This document shows positions 35,344-44,385 of a stretch of DNA of 64,000 nt, piece after piece. How positions within the stretch are numbered: position 1 is the stretch's first letter; the number at the start of each line of letters is the position of its first letter. The notes under the pieces are model-generated. The model made no database searches. It saw only the letters and a program-made list of their open reading frames with translations, and had not been told where the DNA came from. Source of the DNA: an uncultured bacterium (lineage in GTDB: Bacteria; Pseudomonadota; Alphaproteobacteria; Sphingomonadales; Sphingomonadaceae); the NCBI GenBank assembly GCA_903884945.1, contig CAISGR010000155.1, positions 1 to 64,000 on the forward strand. Reading direction: 5' to 3'. The translations under genes were made by a program, and so were the position numbers.

Positions 35344-35380
35344 GATGAATCTCCAGTTCGGCCCGGTCATCCGAGCGACT

Positions 35381-35413
35381 TGCATAATGATAGGAAGTCA
35401 CTATCATTGTGCA
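35381..35413. promoter_or_regulatory. HxlR-type operator between SDR and regulator genes
   Basis: Two 13-nt inverted arms, TGCATAATGATAG and CTATCATTGTGCA, match at 12 of 13 positions around GAAGTCA. The right arm ends one base before the regulator's ATG and covers its ribosome-binding site; the left arm is 38 nt from the SDR start. The palindrome fits autorepression and control of the divergent gene by the HxlR protein. Confidence 0.75.
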
Positions 35414-35857
35414 ATGGACAACGCGAAATATTCCGGCGGGCCCTGCCCGATCGCGCGCGGGCTGGCCCGCATGGGCGATGCATGGAGCATGATGATCCTG
35501 CGCGACGCGGGCAGCGGCGCGACGCGCTTCGATCAGTTCCAGAAGAATCTCGGCATCGCGCCGAACATCCTGACGCGCCGCCTCGCCGCGCTGACCGAAA
35601 ATGGTCTGCTCGCGCGCCGCCGCTACAGCGATCACCCGCCGCGCGACGACTATGTCCTCACCGCCGCCGGGCGCGATTTCCTGCCGGTCCTCTACGCCCT
35701 TGGCGCATGGGGCGCGCGCAACTTCGGTGACGATGCCGTGTCGCGGCTGGTGCAGGCCGGAAGCGGCGCGGCGGTGGAGCCGGTCGTGGTCGATCGTGCC
35801 ACCGGTGCCGCGCTCGCCGGGATGGACCTGCGCATCGAGCGCCCGGCCGAGGCGTAG
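35414..35857 (+). CDS. HxlR-family transcriptional regulator
   Basis: A 147-residue winged-helix protein. It starts MDNAKYSGGPCPIARGLARM; the single Cys in GGPCPIAR is where redox-sensing HxlR/YodB/HypR proteins keep their reactive cysteine. The helix-turn-helix FDQFQKNLGIAPNILTRRLAALTENGLL and wing RRRYSDHPPRDDYVLTAAG are standard. It probably senses electrophiles or oxidants and regulates the divergent SDR through the palindrome that abuts its start codon. A second HxlR protein in the window (57.6 kb) has the Cys in a different context. Confidence 0.92.
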   Translation: MDNAKYSGGPCPIARGLARMGDAWSMMILRDAGSGATRFDQFQKNLGIAPNILTRRLAALTENGLLARRRYSDHPPRDDYVLTAAGRDFLPVLYALGAWGARNFGDDAVSRLVQAGSGAAVEPVVVDRATGAALAGMDLRIERPAEA

Positions 35858-35864
35858 CGCCGGC

Positions 35865-36956
35865 TCAAAGCGGCGGCGCGATCCCGGGCACGGGGATCAC
35901 GTCGAAAGCCACCACGATCCGTTCGCCCTCGGCCGGTGCGGTCGCATGCACTGTCGCGGAGGGAAACAGGATCAGCCTGCCCGGTTCCGGTGCCACCGTG
36001 ACGGTATCGCCACAGGGATTGATGCCGTCGCGGTCGGGCACCCCGAGCAGCAGCGGTCCGCCGCCGCCGAGATGGACGACGCCGCTCACCCAGCCCGCGG
36101 GATGCCGGTGCGCCGCCTGCCGGCCGGCCCGGTTATAGACCACCGCCCAGGCCCGCAGCGCCGCCGCTTGGGGGCGCCCGCGCACGAAGCCATGGCTGCC
36201 GGTCAGCTGCGCCGCATATTGGTCGACTGCCGCGCGGATCGCGCCGAGCAGCGCCGGGGTCGCGACGTCCCCGGGCCGGACCAGCGCCTCGGTCTGCCGC
36301 CCGCCATGAGTCGATTTCCCCGGCGGATCCGCGCGCAGCGTGTCGTTGGCCAGGATTTCGCGGCGCAGGCCGGCCGGGTCGATCGCGATCGCGTCGATGC
36401 GCAGGAACTGGTCGAGCCCGATCGTCTCGCGCGCCTCCCCGGTCCGTCCCAGCAGCGCCAGGGCGCGCGCGCGGTGGTGGAGCGCGCCGGCATCCCCCGG
36501 GCGCGTCGCCAGCAGCTGCTCGGCGACCGCGAGCAGCGCGTCGGGCGGGGCGCCGCCGGGCCGCTCGGCGAGATAGTCGAGCAGGCCGGGCAGGCTTGCG
36601 TCGCTCGCATCGGCGATGGTGCGCGCTTCGTCCCAGCAACCGAGGCGCACCAGCAGCGGAAAGCGCTCGATCCCCGATGCGCCCGCCGCCCCCGCCAGGG
36701 CCGCCAGCGCGCCCGCGCGATCCCCCGTCCGCCGCCGGGCTTCCGCGAGGGCCAGGCTGAAAAAGGGGTGGTCGGGAAAGCGTGCCGCCGCGTCGGACCA
36801 GTGCCCGGCCAGCGCCTCGATCCGCCCGGTCGCCGCGATGGCGCCGCCGAGCGCCCGCCACAGCGCCGGATCGTCGGGATGGCGGGTCAGCGCCGCCCGG
36901 GCCAGGTCGACGCGACCCTGCGCCCGGCTCGGCGGCGGCGGCTCGATCCAGCGCAT
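35865..36956 (-). CDS. TPR-repeat 2-oxoglutarate/Fe(II) oxygenase-like protein
   Basis: A 363-residue protein. The first ~185 residues are tetratricopeptide-like helical pairs (DPALWRALGGAIAATGRIEAL, HPFFSLALAEARRRTGDRAGAL, LHHRARALALLGRTGEAR). The C-terminal ~150 residues carry a 2OG-Fe(II) oxygenase core: AAHRHPAGWVSGVVHL as the first metal-ligand strand and LFPSATVHATAPAEGERIVVAFD with the distal His and the 2OG-binding Arg. This matches the putative 2OG-FeII_Oxy_5 family. It probably hydroxylates a protein or small molecule, with the TPRs as partner-binding module. Target unknown. It is convergent with the HxlR gene, 7 nt apart. Confidence 0.83.
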   Translation of the reverse strand: MRWIEPPPPSRAQGRVDLARAALTRHPDDPALWRALGGAIAATGRIEALAGHWSDAAARFPDHPFFSLALAEARRRTGDRAGALAALAGAAGASGIERFPLLVRLGCWDEARTIADASDASLPGLLDYLAERPGGAPPDALLAVAEQLLATRPGDAGALHHRARALALLGRTGEARETIGLDQFLRIDAIAIDPAGLRREILANDTLRADPPGKSTHGGRQTEALVRPGDVATPALLGAIRAAVDQYAAQLTGSHGFVRGRPQAAALRAWAVVYNRAGRQAAHRHPAGWVSGVVHLGGGGPLLLGVPDRDGINPCGDTVTVAPEPGRLILFPSATVHATAPAEGERIVVAFDVIPVPGIAPPL

Positions 36957-37146
36957 CAGGCCGCCGCGATCCCGGCCGGGGCCGGCTTTGCCATGCGCGC
37001 CGGCAGCAAGGTCATGCTCCGCTCCATCGCGCGCCTTCTATCGGAGCGGCCGATCGGCGAACAGTCCGGCCGCCGCCTGCCGCGCCTGCCCGCCGGCGCG
37101 CGGCGGGGGCTGGTCTTGCCGCGGCCGATCGGGCACCGTCCGGCCG

Positions 37147-37764
37147 ATGGCGATCGAAACCCTTATTGCCCGCTACGGCCTTGCCGCGATCTTCCTCGGC
37201 GCGGGGATCGAGGGCGAGACCAGCGTCATCGCCGGTGGCGTGCTCGCCCATCGCCATTATCTCCCGCTCTGGGGCGTGGTGGTCGCCGCGGCGCTCGGGT
37301 CCTGCGTCGCGGACCAGCTGTTCTTTGCCGCGGGCCGCTATTTCCGCGACAATCGTCGCGTCCGCGCGATGACCGCGAAGCCGGCCTTCGCCAGGGCGCT
37401 GGTCACGCTGGAGCGGCACCCGGTCCTGTTCGTCACCGGCTTCCGCTTCCTTTATGGCCTGCGCACCGTCAGTCCCGTGGCGATCGGCACGTCGCAGGTC
37501 CCGGCGCAGACCTTCATGCTGCTCAACGCGCTTTCCGCCGCGGTCTGGGCGATCCTGTTCACCGGCATCGGCTATGGCTTTGGCGACGGGATCGAGCGGC
37601 TGTTCGGCGGCTTCCTCTCCGCCGATCATCTCCTCCCGCTCGCGGCCGTCGCTATCCTGTTCCTGATCGCCGTCGCCCAGCTCGTGCGCTGGCTGCACCA
37701 TCGCTATGCCGACCGGTGCGAACGCGCCGCGGCGTCGCGCGCGCTCGATCGAAAGCCTGCCTGA
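37147..37764 (+). CDS. DedA/VTT-family membrane protein
   Basis: A 205-residue inner-membrane protein. The DedA signature is clear: IARYGLAAIFLGAGIEGETSVIAGGVLAHR (acidic pair in the first re-entrant region), AALGSCVADQLFFAAGRYF, and FVTGFRFLYGLRTVSPVAIGTSQVP with the essential arginines. Four to five membrane segments. DedA proteins support membrane homeostasis and undecaprenyl-phosphate/phospholipid recycling. The 190 bp upstream is GC-rich with no other gene. Confidence 0.9.
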   Translation: MAIETLIARYGLAAIFLGAGIEGETSVIAGGVLAHRHYLPLWGVVVAAALGSCVADQLFFAAGRYFRDNRRVRAMTAKPAFARALVTLERHPVLFVTGFRFLYGLRTVSPVAIGTSQVPAQTFMLLNALSAAVWAILFTGIGYGFGDGIERLFGGFLSADHLLPLAAVAILFLIAVAQLVRWLHHRYADRCERAAASRALDRKPA

Positions 37765-37822
37765 ACGGGGTGGTGCCCGCCATGCGTCACCGTTCCCCTT
37801 CACGCCCCCTTCGCTGCGCTCT

Positions 37823-37838
37823 ATGCAATTATGCATGA
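37823..37838 (+). promoter_or_regulatory. Operator-like palindrome at the lysR start
   Basis: ATGCAATTATGCATGA contains the inverted repeat ATGCA-ATTA-TGCAT and covers the translation start region of the LysR gene. A 14-of-16 match, ATGCAATAACGCATGA, occurs on the minus strand upstream of the convergent quinone oxidoreductase gene. This suggests LysR autoregulation and control of its neighbour. Confidence 0.5.
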
Positions 37839-38716
37839 AGCGACTCGACTGGGACGATCTCCGCCTGTTCCTCGCGATCGCGCGCGCGGGCACGCTGACC
37901 GCCGCGGCCGAGCGGCTGCAGCTCAGCCAGCCGACCGCCGGGCGGCGGCTGCGGGGCCTCGAACAGGCCTGTGGCGTGGCCCTGTTCCAGCGCACCCCCG
38001 CGGGTTTCCGGCTGACGGACGAAGGCGCGGCGATGCTGCCGCGTGCCGAGCGCATGGAGGAGGAGACGCTGGCGCTCGAGCGCCAGTTCGTCGGCAGTGA
38101 CCGGGCCCTGCAGGGCCAGCTGCGGCTGTCCTCTTCCGACTGGTTCGGCCGGATCGTGCTGGCCCCGCACATCGCGACCTTCGTCGCGCTGCATCCGCAG
38201 GTGACGGTCGAATTGATCACTGATTTCCGCCTGCTCGATCTCGACCGGCGCGAGGCCGATCTCGTCTTCCGCCTCGCGGCGTTTCACGGGCCGGACATCG
38301 TCCAGCGCCGCTTCGTCCATGTCCGTTACGGGCTGTTTGCCGCGCGCGCCTATCTCGACCGGGTCGGCCCCGATGGCGCCGCGGCCGACGGGGCCCGGCA
38401 CCGGCTGGTTTCGATGGACAGCCGGTTCGAGGCGCTGCCGGACGTCGCCTGGCTGCGGGATCGCTATCCCGAAGCGCGGCTGTCGGTGCGCAGCAACAAC
38501 CGCGAGGTGCAGGCCGAGGCGTGCCGGCACGGTGCCGGCCTTGCCGTGCTGCCGCGTGTGATGGGCGCGCAATATGGCCTGGAAGACCTGACCCGGGCGG
38601 GCGACGAGCCGCCCGGGCGCGATATCTGGCTCGGCTATCATGCCGATCTCAAGCGCCTCGGGCGCCTGCGGTCGATGGTCGATCACCTCTCCGCCGGGAT
38701 CGGCGGCACGATCTGA
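37835..38716 (+). CDS. LysR-family transcriptional regulator
   Basis: A 293-residue LTTR. The N-terminal winged helix is MKRLDWDDLRLFLAIARAGT, then AAERLQLSQPTAGRRLRGLEQ. An effector-binding domain follows from about residue 90 (LRLSSSDWFGRIVLAPHIATF, then HGAGLAVLPRVM). The second of two in-frame ATGs is taken because it gives the usual LTTR N-terminus; the other is four codons upstream. It is convergent with a quinone-oxidoreductase gene 6 nt away, and both genes have the same palindrome near their starts. Confidence 0.92.
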   Translation: MKRLDWDDLRLFLAIARAGTLTAAAERLQLSQPTAGRRLRGLEQACGVALFQRTPAGFRLTDEGAAMLPRAERMEEETLALERQFVGSDRALQGQLRLSSSDWFGRIVLAPHIATFVALHPQVTVELITDFRLLDLDRREADLVFRLAAFHGPDIVQRRFVHVRYGLFAARAYLDRVGPDGAAADGARHRLVSMDSRFEALPDVAWLRDRYPEARLSVRSNNREVQAEACRHGAGLAVLPRVMGAQYGLEDLTRAGDEPPGRDIWLGYHADLKRLGRLRSMVDHLSAGIGGTI

Positions 38717-38722
38717 GCGCGG

Positions 38723-39724
38723 CTACGGTCCCGGATCGATGTCGACCACCAGCTTGCCCGTTGCGCTCCGGCCGGCAAGGGCGTCATGCGCGTCGCTCAC
38801 CGTCTCCAGCGTGAAGCGCCGCGCATCGACCCGGGGGAGCAGCTTGCCCGCCTCGGCCAGGCGCGTCGCTTCCGCCATGATCGCGCCCTGCACCCGGCGG
38901 TTCCGGCCGCTCAGCAGCGGTGCCAGGGTGAAGACGCCCGAATAGGTCGCTGCCTTGAAGGATAACGGGGCAAGGCTGTGCGTGCCCCAGCCGAGGCAAC
39001 TCACCACATGGCCGAACTGCGCCACCGCCGCGAAGGATGCGTCGAGGATCGCGCCGCCGCCGGTATCGTAGACCAGCTCGAAGCCCGCGCCCCCGCTGTG
39101 GCGCGCGACATAGTCCGCCACCGGCTCGGCATAGTCGATCGGCGTCGCGCCCAGCGCGCGGATCGCATCCGCGCTGGCCGCGCTGCCGGTCGCATGGACC
39201 TCGGCACCGAAGGCCCGGGCGATCTGGATCGCCATGCTGCCGACGCCGCCCGCGCCGCCCTGCACCAGCACGCGCTGGCCCCGGCGCACCTGGGCGCGGT
39301 CGACCAGTCCTTCCCAGGCGGTGATGAAGATCAGCGGCAGCGCCGCCGCCTCGCGCATCGAGAGATTGTCGGGCTTGATCGCCAGCGTGTCGGCATCGAC
39401 CGCGACATAGCCCGCCAGCGATCCCGGCAGGCCGCCGACGCCGCCGATCATGCCATAGACCGCGTCGCCGGGCCGGAAGCGCTCGACGCCGGCGCCGACC
39501 GCCTCGACCATGCCCGCCATGTCGAGCCCGAGGATCGCGGGCAGCGGATGCCGGGCATGCGCCGCCGCCTCGCTGCGGATCTTGGCGTCGAGCGGGTTCA
39601 CCCCGCTCGCGGCGACGCGGACCAGCACTTCCCCGGGCCCGGGGTCGGGCCGGGCGATCTCGCGAAGCTCGAACGGCCCGTCGCGGCGCGAGACGATGGC
39701 GGCTTTCATGGTGGGTTGGGTCAT
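38723..39724 (-). CDS. Zn-independent NADPH:quinone oxidoreductase (MDR superfamily)
   Basis: A 333-residue medium-chain dehydrogenase/reductase. The N-terminal GroES-like half contains ASGVNPLDAKIRSEAAA and GLDMAGMVEAVGAGV without the cysteines of zinc alcohol dehydrogenases. The nucleotide-binding half has LVQGGAGGVGSMAIQIARAFGAEVHATG. The likely role is reduction of quinones or enones with NADPH. The start ATG has GGGAG upstream. The operator-like palindrome 76-91 nt before the start matches the one at the adjacent lysR gene. Confidence 0.9.
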   Translation of the reverse strand: MTQPTMKAAIVSRRDGPFELREIARPDPGPGEVLVRVAASGVNPLDAKIRSEAAAHARHPLPAILGLDMAGMVEAVGAGVERFRPGDAVYGMIGGVGGLPGSLAGYVAVDADTLAIKPDNLSMREAAALPLIFITAWEGLVDRAQVRRGQRVLVQGGAGGVGSMAIQIARAFGAEVHATGSAASADAIRALGATPIDYAEPVADYVARHSGGAGFELVYDTGGGAILDASFAAVAQFGHVVSCLGWGTHSLAPLSFKAATYSGVFTLAPLLSGRNRRVQGAIMAEATRLAEAGKLLPRVDARRFTLETVSDAHDALAGRSATGKLVVDIDPGP

Positions 39725-39799
39725 GGCGGATGCTCCCGAAGTCGAAGCGGGATATCGCCCTTCCGGATGCGCCCCGCCACGCCGGAGATCGCATGGCCC

Positions 39800-39815
39800 T
39801 CATGCGTTATTGCAT
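39800..39815 (-). promoter_or_regulatory. Operator-like palindrome before the quinone oxidoreductase
   Basis: On the minus strand this reads ATGCAATAACGCATGA, differing at two central bases from the element at the lysR start. It lies in a suitable position for LysR-type activation, between the oxidoreductase gene and the nucleoside transporter gene upstream. Confidence 0.5.
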
Positions 39816-39842
39816 GGCGCGCCGGCTCCCGCGCGCTGCGGT

Positions 39843-41099
39843 TCAGCTGATCAGCAGCCCGGCCAGCGCGGCGCTCATCAGGTTGGCGAGGCTGCCGGCG
39901 AGCAGCGCGCGGATGCCGAGCCGGGCGATCATCGGGCGCTGGTTGGGGGCGAGGCTGCCCGTCACCGCCATCTGGATCGCGATCGAGGAGAAGTTGGCGA
40001 AGCCGCACAGCGCGAAGGTCACCACGGCGATGGTGTGCTCGGACAGGCCCTTCTGCGCGCCGAGCGAGATATAGGCGACGAATTCGTTGAGCACGATCTT
40101 CTGGCCGAACAGCCCGCCGGCGATCTGCGCCTCGCCCCACGGCACGTTGAGCAGGTACATCACCGGCGCGAAGACATAGCCGAGCAGCCCCTGGAAGCTC
40201 AGGTCGGGATAGCCGAACCACGCGCCGATCCCGCCCAGGATGCCGTTGGCGAGCGCGACCAGCGCCACGAACGCCAGCACCATCGCGCCGACCGCCACCG
40301 CCAGCCGCACGCCGGTCTGCGCGCCCTGCGCCGCCGCCATGATGATGTTGGCCGGCTTTTCCTCGTCATGGCTTGCCTCGGCGATATGGATCACCTCGTC
40401 CTCGGGGTCGTCGCCGAGCGGCAGCTGGCCGAACGGCGCCTCCTTCACGTCGGGCATCATGATCTTGGCCATCAGGATGCCGCCCGGCGCGGCCATGAAG
40501 CTCGCCGCGAGCAGATATTCGATGCGGATGCCCATCGAGGCATAGGCGGCGAGGATCGTGCCGGCCACGCCGGCCATGCCGCTGGTCATCACGGTGAACA
40601 GCTGCGCCGGGGTCAGGCTGGCGAGATAGGGACGGATCACCAGCGGCGATTCGCTCTGCCCGACGAAGATGTTCGCCGCCGCGCACAGCGATTCCACCTT
40701 GGACACGCCGATCACCCATTCGATCGCTCCGCCGAGCCAGCGCACCACCAGCTGCATGATGCCGAGATAATAGAGGATCGAGACGAGGGCGGCGAAGAAG
40801 ATGATCACCGGCAGCGCCTGGATCGCGAAATTCTTGCCGAGCGGGTCGCCGGCGAGGCGGCCGAACAGGAAGCTGGTGCCGGCATTGGCATAGCCCAGCA
40901 GGTTGGCGACGCCGGTCGACAGGAACTGAAGCGCCTGCACGCCGGCCGGCACCTTCAGCACGAGCACCGCGATGCCGACCTGCAGCAGGAAGGCCGCGCC
41001 CACGACGCGCGGGCGGATCGCGCGCCGGTTGCTCGAGAGCAGGAACGCGATGCCCAGGATGACGAAGACGCCGACGAAGCCGATCGGAAATGAACTCAT
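39843..41099 (-). CDS. Concentrative nucleoside transporter (CNT/NupC family)
   Basis: A 418-residue inner-membrane transporter of about 10 helices. The CNT signature is present: CAAANIFVGQSESPLVIRPYL (Gln-Ser-Glu nucleoside-binding), MTSGMAGVAGTILAAYASMG, and ALCGFANFSSIAIQMAV in the C-terminal half. Imports nucleosides with Na+ or H+. A cytosolic loop around residues 218-250 (EDEVIHIAEASHDEEKP) is longer and more acidic than in E. coli NupC. Transcribed alone, upstream of the oxidoreductase. Confidence 0.93.
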   Translation of the reverse strand: MSSFPIGFVGVFVILGIAFLLSSNRRAIRPRVVGAAFLLQVGIAVLVLKVPAGVQALQFLSTGVANLLGYANAGTSFLFGRLAGDPLGKNFAIQALPVIIFFAALVSILYYLGIMQLVVRWLGGAIEWVIGVSKVESLCAAANIFVGQSESPLVIRPYLASLTPAQLFTVMTSGMAGVAGTILAAYASMGIRIEYLLAASFMAAPGGILMAKIMMPDVKEAPFGQLPLGDDPEDEVIHIAEASHDEEKPANIIMAAAQGAQTGVRLAVAVGAMVLAFVALVALANGILGGIGAWFGYPDLSFQGLLGYVFAPVMYLLNVPWGEAQIAGGLFGQKIVLNEFVAYISLGAQKGLSEHTIAVVTFALCGFANFSSIAIQMAVTGSLAPNQRPMIARLGIRALLAGSLANLMSAALAGLLIS

Positions 41100-41229
41100 A
41101 TGGGGCGCCCCGCCTGCGAAAAGGATGACGCAGCCCGGTCGGGGCGGCGCGGGGACCTACCATACAGGGCGGAGGCGATTGGGCTAGTGGCGGTTTGACG
41201 TGGCCGGGAAACGCGGTAGCGTGAGCCGG

Positions 41230-41871
41230 ATGAACCAGACCTCTCCCGCGATCCCCCGTTCGCTCTTCGTCTATTCGATCTTCTATGGCGGCATGGTCTG
41301 CATCGCGGGCGTGCTCGGCGTGAAGCAGGTCGCGCTCGGCCCGCTCGCGGTCGAGGCCGGGATCTTCGGCTTCCTGCTGCTCGTCGTGATGGGCAGCGCC
41401 GTCACGGAGCTGCACGGCCGCGCGGCGGGCGATGCGCTCGTGCGGATCGGCTTCGTGCCGCTGATCGTGTCCGCGCTGCTGATCCAGCTCGTGCTCGCGC
41501 TCCCCACCGATCCGGGCATGTACCCGCCCGCGATCGAGGCCTTCCCGATCGTGGTGGGGCAGAGCGCGCGGATGATGATCGCCGGGCTGATCTCCTACGG
41601 CACCTCGCAGACGCTCAACATCTTCATCTTCTCGAAGCTGCGCCAGGGCACCGGCAAGCTGCTCTGGCTGCGCGGCATGATCGCCAGCGTGGTCTCGCAG
41701 ATCGTCGATACCGTGCTGTTCATCACCATCTCCTTCTATGGCGAGCGCCCGATCCTCGGGCTGATGGGCGGGCAGATGCTCGCCAAGGTCGTGCTGTCGA
41801 TCGTGCTGGTGCCGTTCCTGATCACCTTCTTCGTCTGGCTCGGTCGCCGGCTGGACGGCGCGCGACGCTGA
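41230..41871 (+). CDS. Queuosine-precursor transporter (YhhQ/QPTR family)
   Basis: A 213-residue membrane protein with six hydrophobic segments. The conserved features of the VUT-1/YhhQ family are visible: FYGGMVCIAGVLGVKQVALGPLAVEAGIFGFLL, a conserved Glu in TELHGRAAGDAL, and SYGTSQTLNIFIFSKLRQGTGKLLWLRGMIAS before the last helices. Family members import preQ0/preQ1 for tRNA queuosine synthesis. A longer frame from an upstream GTG is possible, but the extra ten residues are polar and lack support. No preQ1 riboswitch is evident in the ~130 bp upstream. Confidence 0.87.
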   Translation: MNQTSPAIPRSLFVYSIFYGGMVCIAGVLGVKQVALGPLAVEAGIFGFLLLVVMGSAVTELHGRAAGDALVRIGFVPLIVSALLIQLVLALPTDPGMYPPAIEAFPIVVGQSARMMIAGLISYGTSQTLNIFIFSKLRQGTGKLLWLRGMIASVVSQIVDTVLFITISFYGERPILGLMGGQMLAKVVLSIVLVPFLITFFVWLGRRLDGARR

Positions 41872-41927
41872 GCCCCGGCGCGAGACCCGCGCTTTCGCTC
41901 CACCGATGGAATCGGTAAGGGCCCCGC

Positions 41928-42827
41928 ATGACCGATCATTCTCCCGATCCCGCCCTGCTCGCCAAGGCCGAGACCCTCGTCGAGGCGCTGCCCTATATGC
42001 AGCGCTATGCCGGCGCGACCTTCGTCGTGAAATATGGCGGCCACGCCATGGGCGATCCCGAGGCGGCGCGCGATTTCGCCGAGGATGTCGTGCTGATGAA
42101 GGCGGTCGGGATCAACCCGGTCGTCGTCCATGGCGGCGGCCCGCAGATCGGCGCGATGCTCAAGCGGCTCGGCGTCGAATCGCGCTTCGTCGACGGCCTG
42201 CGCGTCACGGATGCGGAGACGGCGCAGATCGCCGAAATGGTGCTGGCCGGCTCGATCAACAAGGAAATCGTCGGCTGGATCGGCCAGGCCGGCGGCCGCG
42301 CCGTCGGCATCTCGGGCAAGGATGGCGGCTTCGTCACCGCCGAGAAGGTCGGCCGCAACACGCCGGACCGGCTGCAGGGAATCGAGCGCCATGTCGATCT
42401 CGGCTTTGTCGGCGAGCCCGTCGGCGTCGACCGGCGGATCATCGACACGCTGTCCTCGGCCGGCATCATCCCGGTCGTCGCGCCGATCGCGCAGGGGACT
42501 GACGGCCAGACCTACAATATCAACGCGGACACCATGGCCGGCGCCATCGCCGCGGCGCTCGGCGCGCACCGCCTGTTCATGCTCACCGACGTGGTCGGCG
42601 TGCTCGACAAGTCGGGCGAACTGCTCACGGATCTCGATCCGGCGGCGATCGCCGATCTGCGCGCCGACGGCACGATCAGCGGCGGGATGATTCCCAAGCT
42701 CGAGACCTGCGTCGCTGCGGTCCAGGGCGGGGTCGACGCCGCGGTGATCCTTGACGGGCGCGTGCCGCACGCCATGTTGCTGGAAATCTTCACGCGGCGC
42801 GGGGCGGGTACGCTCGTCCGGCGCTGA
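41928..42827 (+). CDS. argB: Acetylglutamate kinase
   Basis: A 299-residue amino-acid kinase catalysing the second step of arginine synthesis (N-acetylglutamate to N-acetylglutamyl phosphate). [10 protein letters not shown] is the phosphate-binding start, [13 protein letters not shown] binds the substrate, and [14 protein letters not shown] plus [10 protein letters not shown] are the C-terminal ATP-binding signatures. The N-terminal extension of about 25 residues ([14 protein letters not shown]) is the kinked helix of the hexameric, arginine-inhibited type, implying feedback control by arginine. Confidence 0.96.
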   Translation: MTDHSPDPALLAKAETLVEALPYMQRYAGATFVVKYGGHAMGDPEAARDFAEDVVLMKAVGINPVVVHGGGPQIGAMLKRLGVESRFVDGLRVTDAETAQIAEMVLAGSINKEIVGWIGQAGGRAVGISGKDGGFVTAEKVGRNTPDRLQGIERHVDLGFVGEPVGVDRRIIDTLSSAGIIPVVAPIAQGTDGQTYNINADTMAGAIAAALGAHRLFMLTDVVGVLDKSGELLTDLDPAAIADLRADGTISGGMIPKLETCVAAVQGGVDAAVILDGRVPHAMLLEIFTRRGAGTLVRR

Positions 42828-42892
42828 ACCAGGTCTGTTCGAAACGGACGTATGCCGCTAGGCTCGCCTTCCACCGCCCACGGAGACCCGCA

Positions 42893-43207
42893 TTGGCCGT
42901 TTTGATCATCCTGCTCCAGATCACCCAGGTGCTGCTCAATGTCGTCTGGTGGATCATCGTGATCCAGGCGATCCTGTCGTGGCTGCTCGCGTTCAACGTG
43001 ATCAACACCTATAACGACACGGTCCGCCAGATCTGGGTCGCGCTGCAGAAGATGACCGAGCCGATCTATCGGCCGATCCGGCGCGTCCTGCCCGATTTCG
43101 GCGCGCTCGATCTGTCGCCGCTGGTCGTGCTGCTGATCCTCTATATCCTGTCGAACATCATCCTGCCGCAGATCGCCATGCAGCTCTACGCCGCGCCGAC
43201 GATCTGA
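42893..43207 (+). CDS. YggT-family membrane protein
   Basis: A 104-residue protein with two long hydrophobic helices separated by NVINTYNDTVRQIWVALQKMTEPIYRPIRRVLPDFGALDLSPLVVL, the diagnostic YggT pattern. It starts at TTG with GGAG 7 nt upstream. YggT proteins are tied to membrane or osmotic homeostasis and division in various bacteria. The gene ends 3 nt before the DUF167 gene, with which it is commonly paired. Confidence 0.9.
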   Translation: MAVLIILLQITQVLLNVVWWIIVIQAILSWLLAFNVINTYNDTVRQIWVALQKMTEPIYRPIRRVLPDFGALDLSPLVVLLILYILSNIILPQIAMQLYAAPTI

Positions 43208-43210
43208 GCC

Positions 43211-43513
43211 GTGCCGGCCTGGGCGCCACGGCCGGACGGGATCGCGCTGGCGGTCCGGGTCACGCCCAGGTCCTCGCGGGACAGCCTCGTCGCCGGGACA
43301 GCTGACTATTTCGCCGCGCGGCTCACCGCGCCGCCCGTCGAGGGCGCGGCCAACCAGGGCCTCGTCGCGCTGGTCGCCAAGGCGTTCGGCGTGCCGAAGC
43401 GCGCCGTCACGCTGGTCGCGGGCGATACCGCGCGGCTGAAACGGCTGCATGTCGCGGGCGACGTCGCATCGCTGGCGAAAATCGCCGCCAGCCTCTATGA
43501 GGCCGCGCCATGA
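43211..43513 (+). CDS. DUF167 (YggU) family protein
   Basis: A 100-residue protein starting at GTG. The family core is present: [19 protein letters not shown], then [32 protein letters not shown] and [17 protein letters not shown]167 structures are known but function is not. It sits between yggT and folD and its last codons overlap the folD start by 4 nt. Confidence 0.93.
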   Translation: MPAWAPRPDGIALAVRVTPRSSRDSLVAGTADYFAARLTAPPVEGAANQGLVALVAKAFGVPKRAVTLVAGDTARLKRLHVAGDVASLAKIAASLYEAAP

Positions 43514-44385
43514 GCGCAGACATCATCGACGGAAAAGCTTTCGCCGCCGGGCTTCGGGCCCGGATCGCGATCCAGGTACAGGCATTTGCGGCAGCGGCCG
43601 GCCGCCCTCCGGGGCTCGCGGTCGTGCTGGTGGGCGACGATCCCGCCTCGGCGGTCTATGTCCGCTCGAAGCACAAGGCAGTGCGCGAGGCCGGGATGGA
43701 GGGCTTCGAATATCGCCTGCCCGCCGACGTGGCGCAGGCCGAGCTGCTCGCGCTGGTCGAGCGGCTCAACGCCGACGTGAACGTCGATGGCATCCTCGTC
43801 CAGCTGCCGCTGCCGAAGCATATCGACGAGCAGGCGATTCTCACCCGGATCGATCCCGACAAGGATGTGGACGGCTTCCACCCGGTCAATGCCGGGCGGC
43901 TCGCGACCGGGCTGGACGGCTTCGTGCCCTGCACGCCGCTCGGGTGCGTGATGCTGCTGAAGGACCGGCTCGGCGATCTCGCCGGGTTCGATGCGGTGGT
44001 GATCGGCCGGTCGAACATCGTCGGCAAGCCGATGGCGCAATTGCTGATCCGGGAAAGCTGCACCGTCACGGTCGCGCATTCGCGGACCAAGGATCTCTCG
44101 AGCGTGGTGCGCCGCGCCGATATCGTGGTGGCGGCGGTCGGCCGCCCGGCGATGGTCAAGGGCGAATGGATCAAGCCGGGCGCGACGGTGATCGACGTCG
44201 GCATCAACCGCACGGAGGACGGGCTGGTCGGCGATGTCGATTTCGCCGGTGCTGCCAGCGTCGCGGGGGCGATCACGCCGGTGCCGGGCGGCGTCGGCCC
44301 GATGACGATCGCGGTGCTGCTGCGCAACACGCTCGTCTCGGCGCATCGCCGGGCGAAGGTGGCATTCGACCAGGACGCGCTGTGA
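43510..44385 (+). CDS. folD: Methylene-THF dehydrogenase / methenyl-THF cyclohydrolase
   Basis: A 291-residue bifunctional one-carbon enzyme. [22 protein letters not shown] holds the conserved Tyr and Lys of the active site, [10 protein letters not shown] is the signature, PCTPLGC and [16 protein letters not shown] bind NADP, and [18 protein letters not shown] closes the fold. It interconverts 5,10-methylene- and 10-formyl-tetrahydrofolate. Its start overlaps the DUF167 stop and its stop overlaps the next gene, so the segment reads as a tightly coupled operon. Confidence 0.97.
   Translation: MSADIIDGKAFAAGLRARIAIQVQAFAAAAGRPPGLAVVLVGDDPASAVYVRSKHKAVREAGMEGFEYRLPADVAQAELLALVERLNADVNVDGILVQLPLPKHIDEQAILTRIDPDKDVDGFHPVNAGRLATGLDGFVPCTPLGCVMLLKDRLGDLAGFDAVVIGRSNIVGKPMAQLLIRESCTVTVAHSRTKDLSSVVRRADIVVAAVGRPAMVKGEWIKPGATVIDVGINRTEDGLVGDVDFAGAASVAGAITPVPGGVGPMTIAVLLRNTLVSAHRRAKVAFDQDAL

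Noticed and set aside
36957..37146. Plus-strand frame running into dedA
   Set aside because: It is open only because of GC bias, lacks a ribosome site and is out of frame with the DedA protein.
41100..41229. Possible preQ1 riboswitch before the queuosine-precursor transporter
   Set aside because: No C-rich loop/A-rich tail arrangement of a preQ1 aptamer could be recognised.
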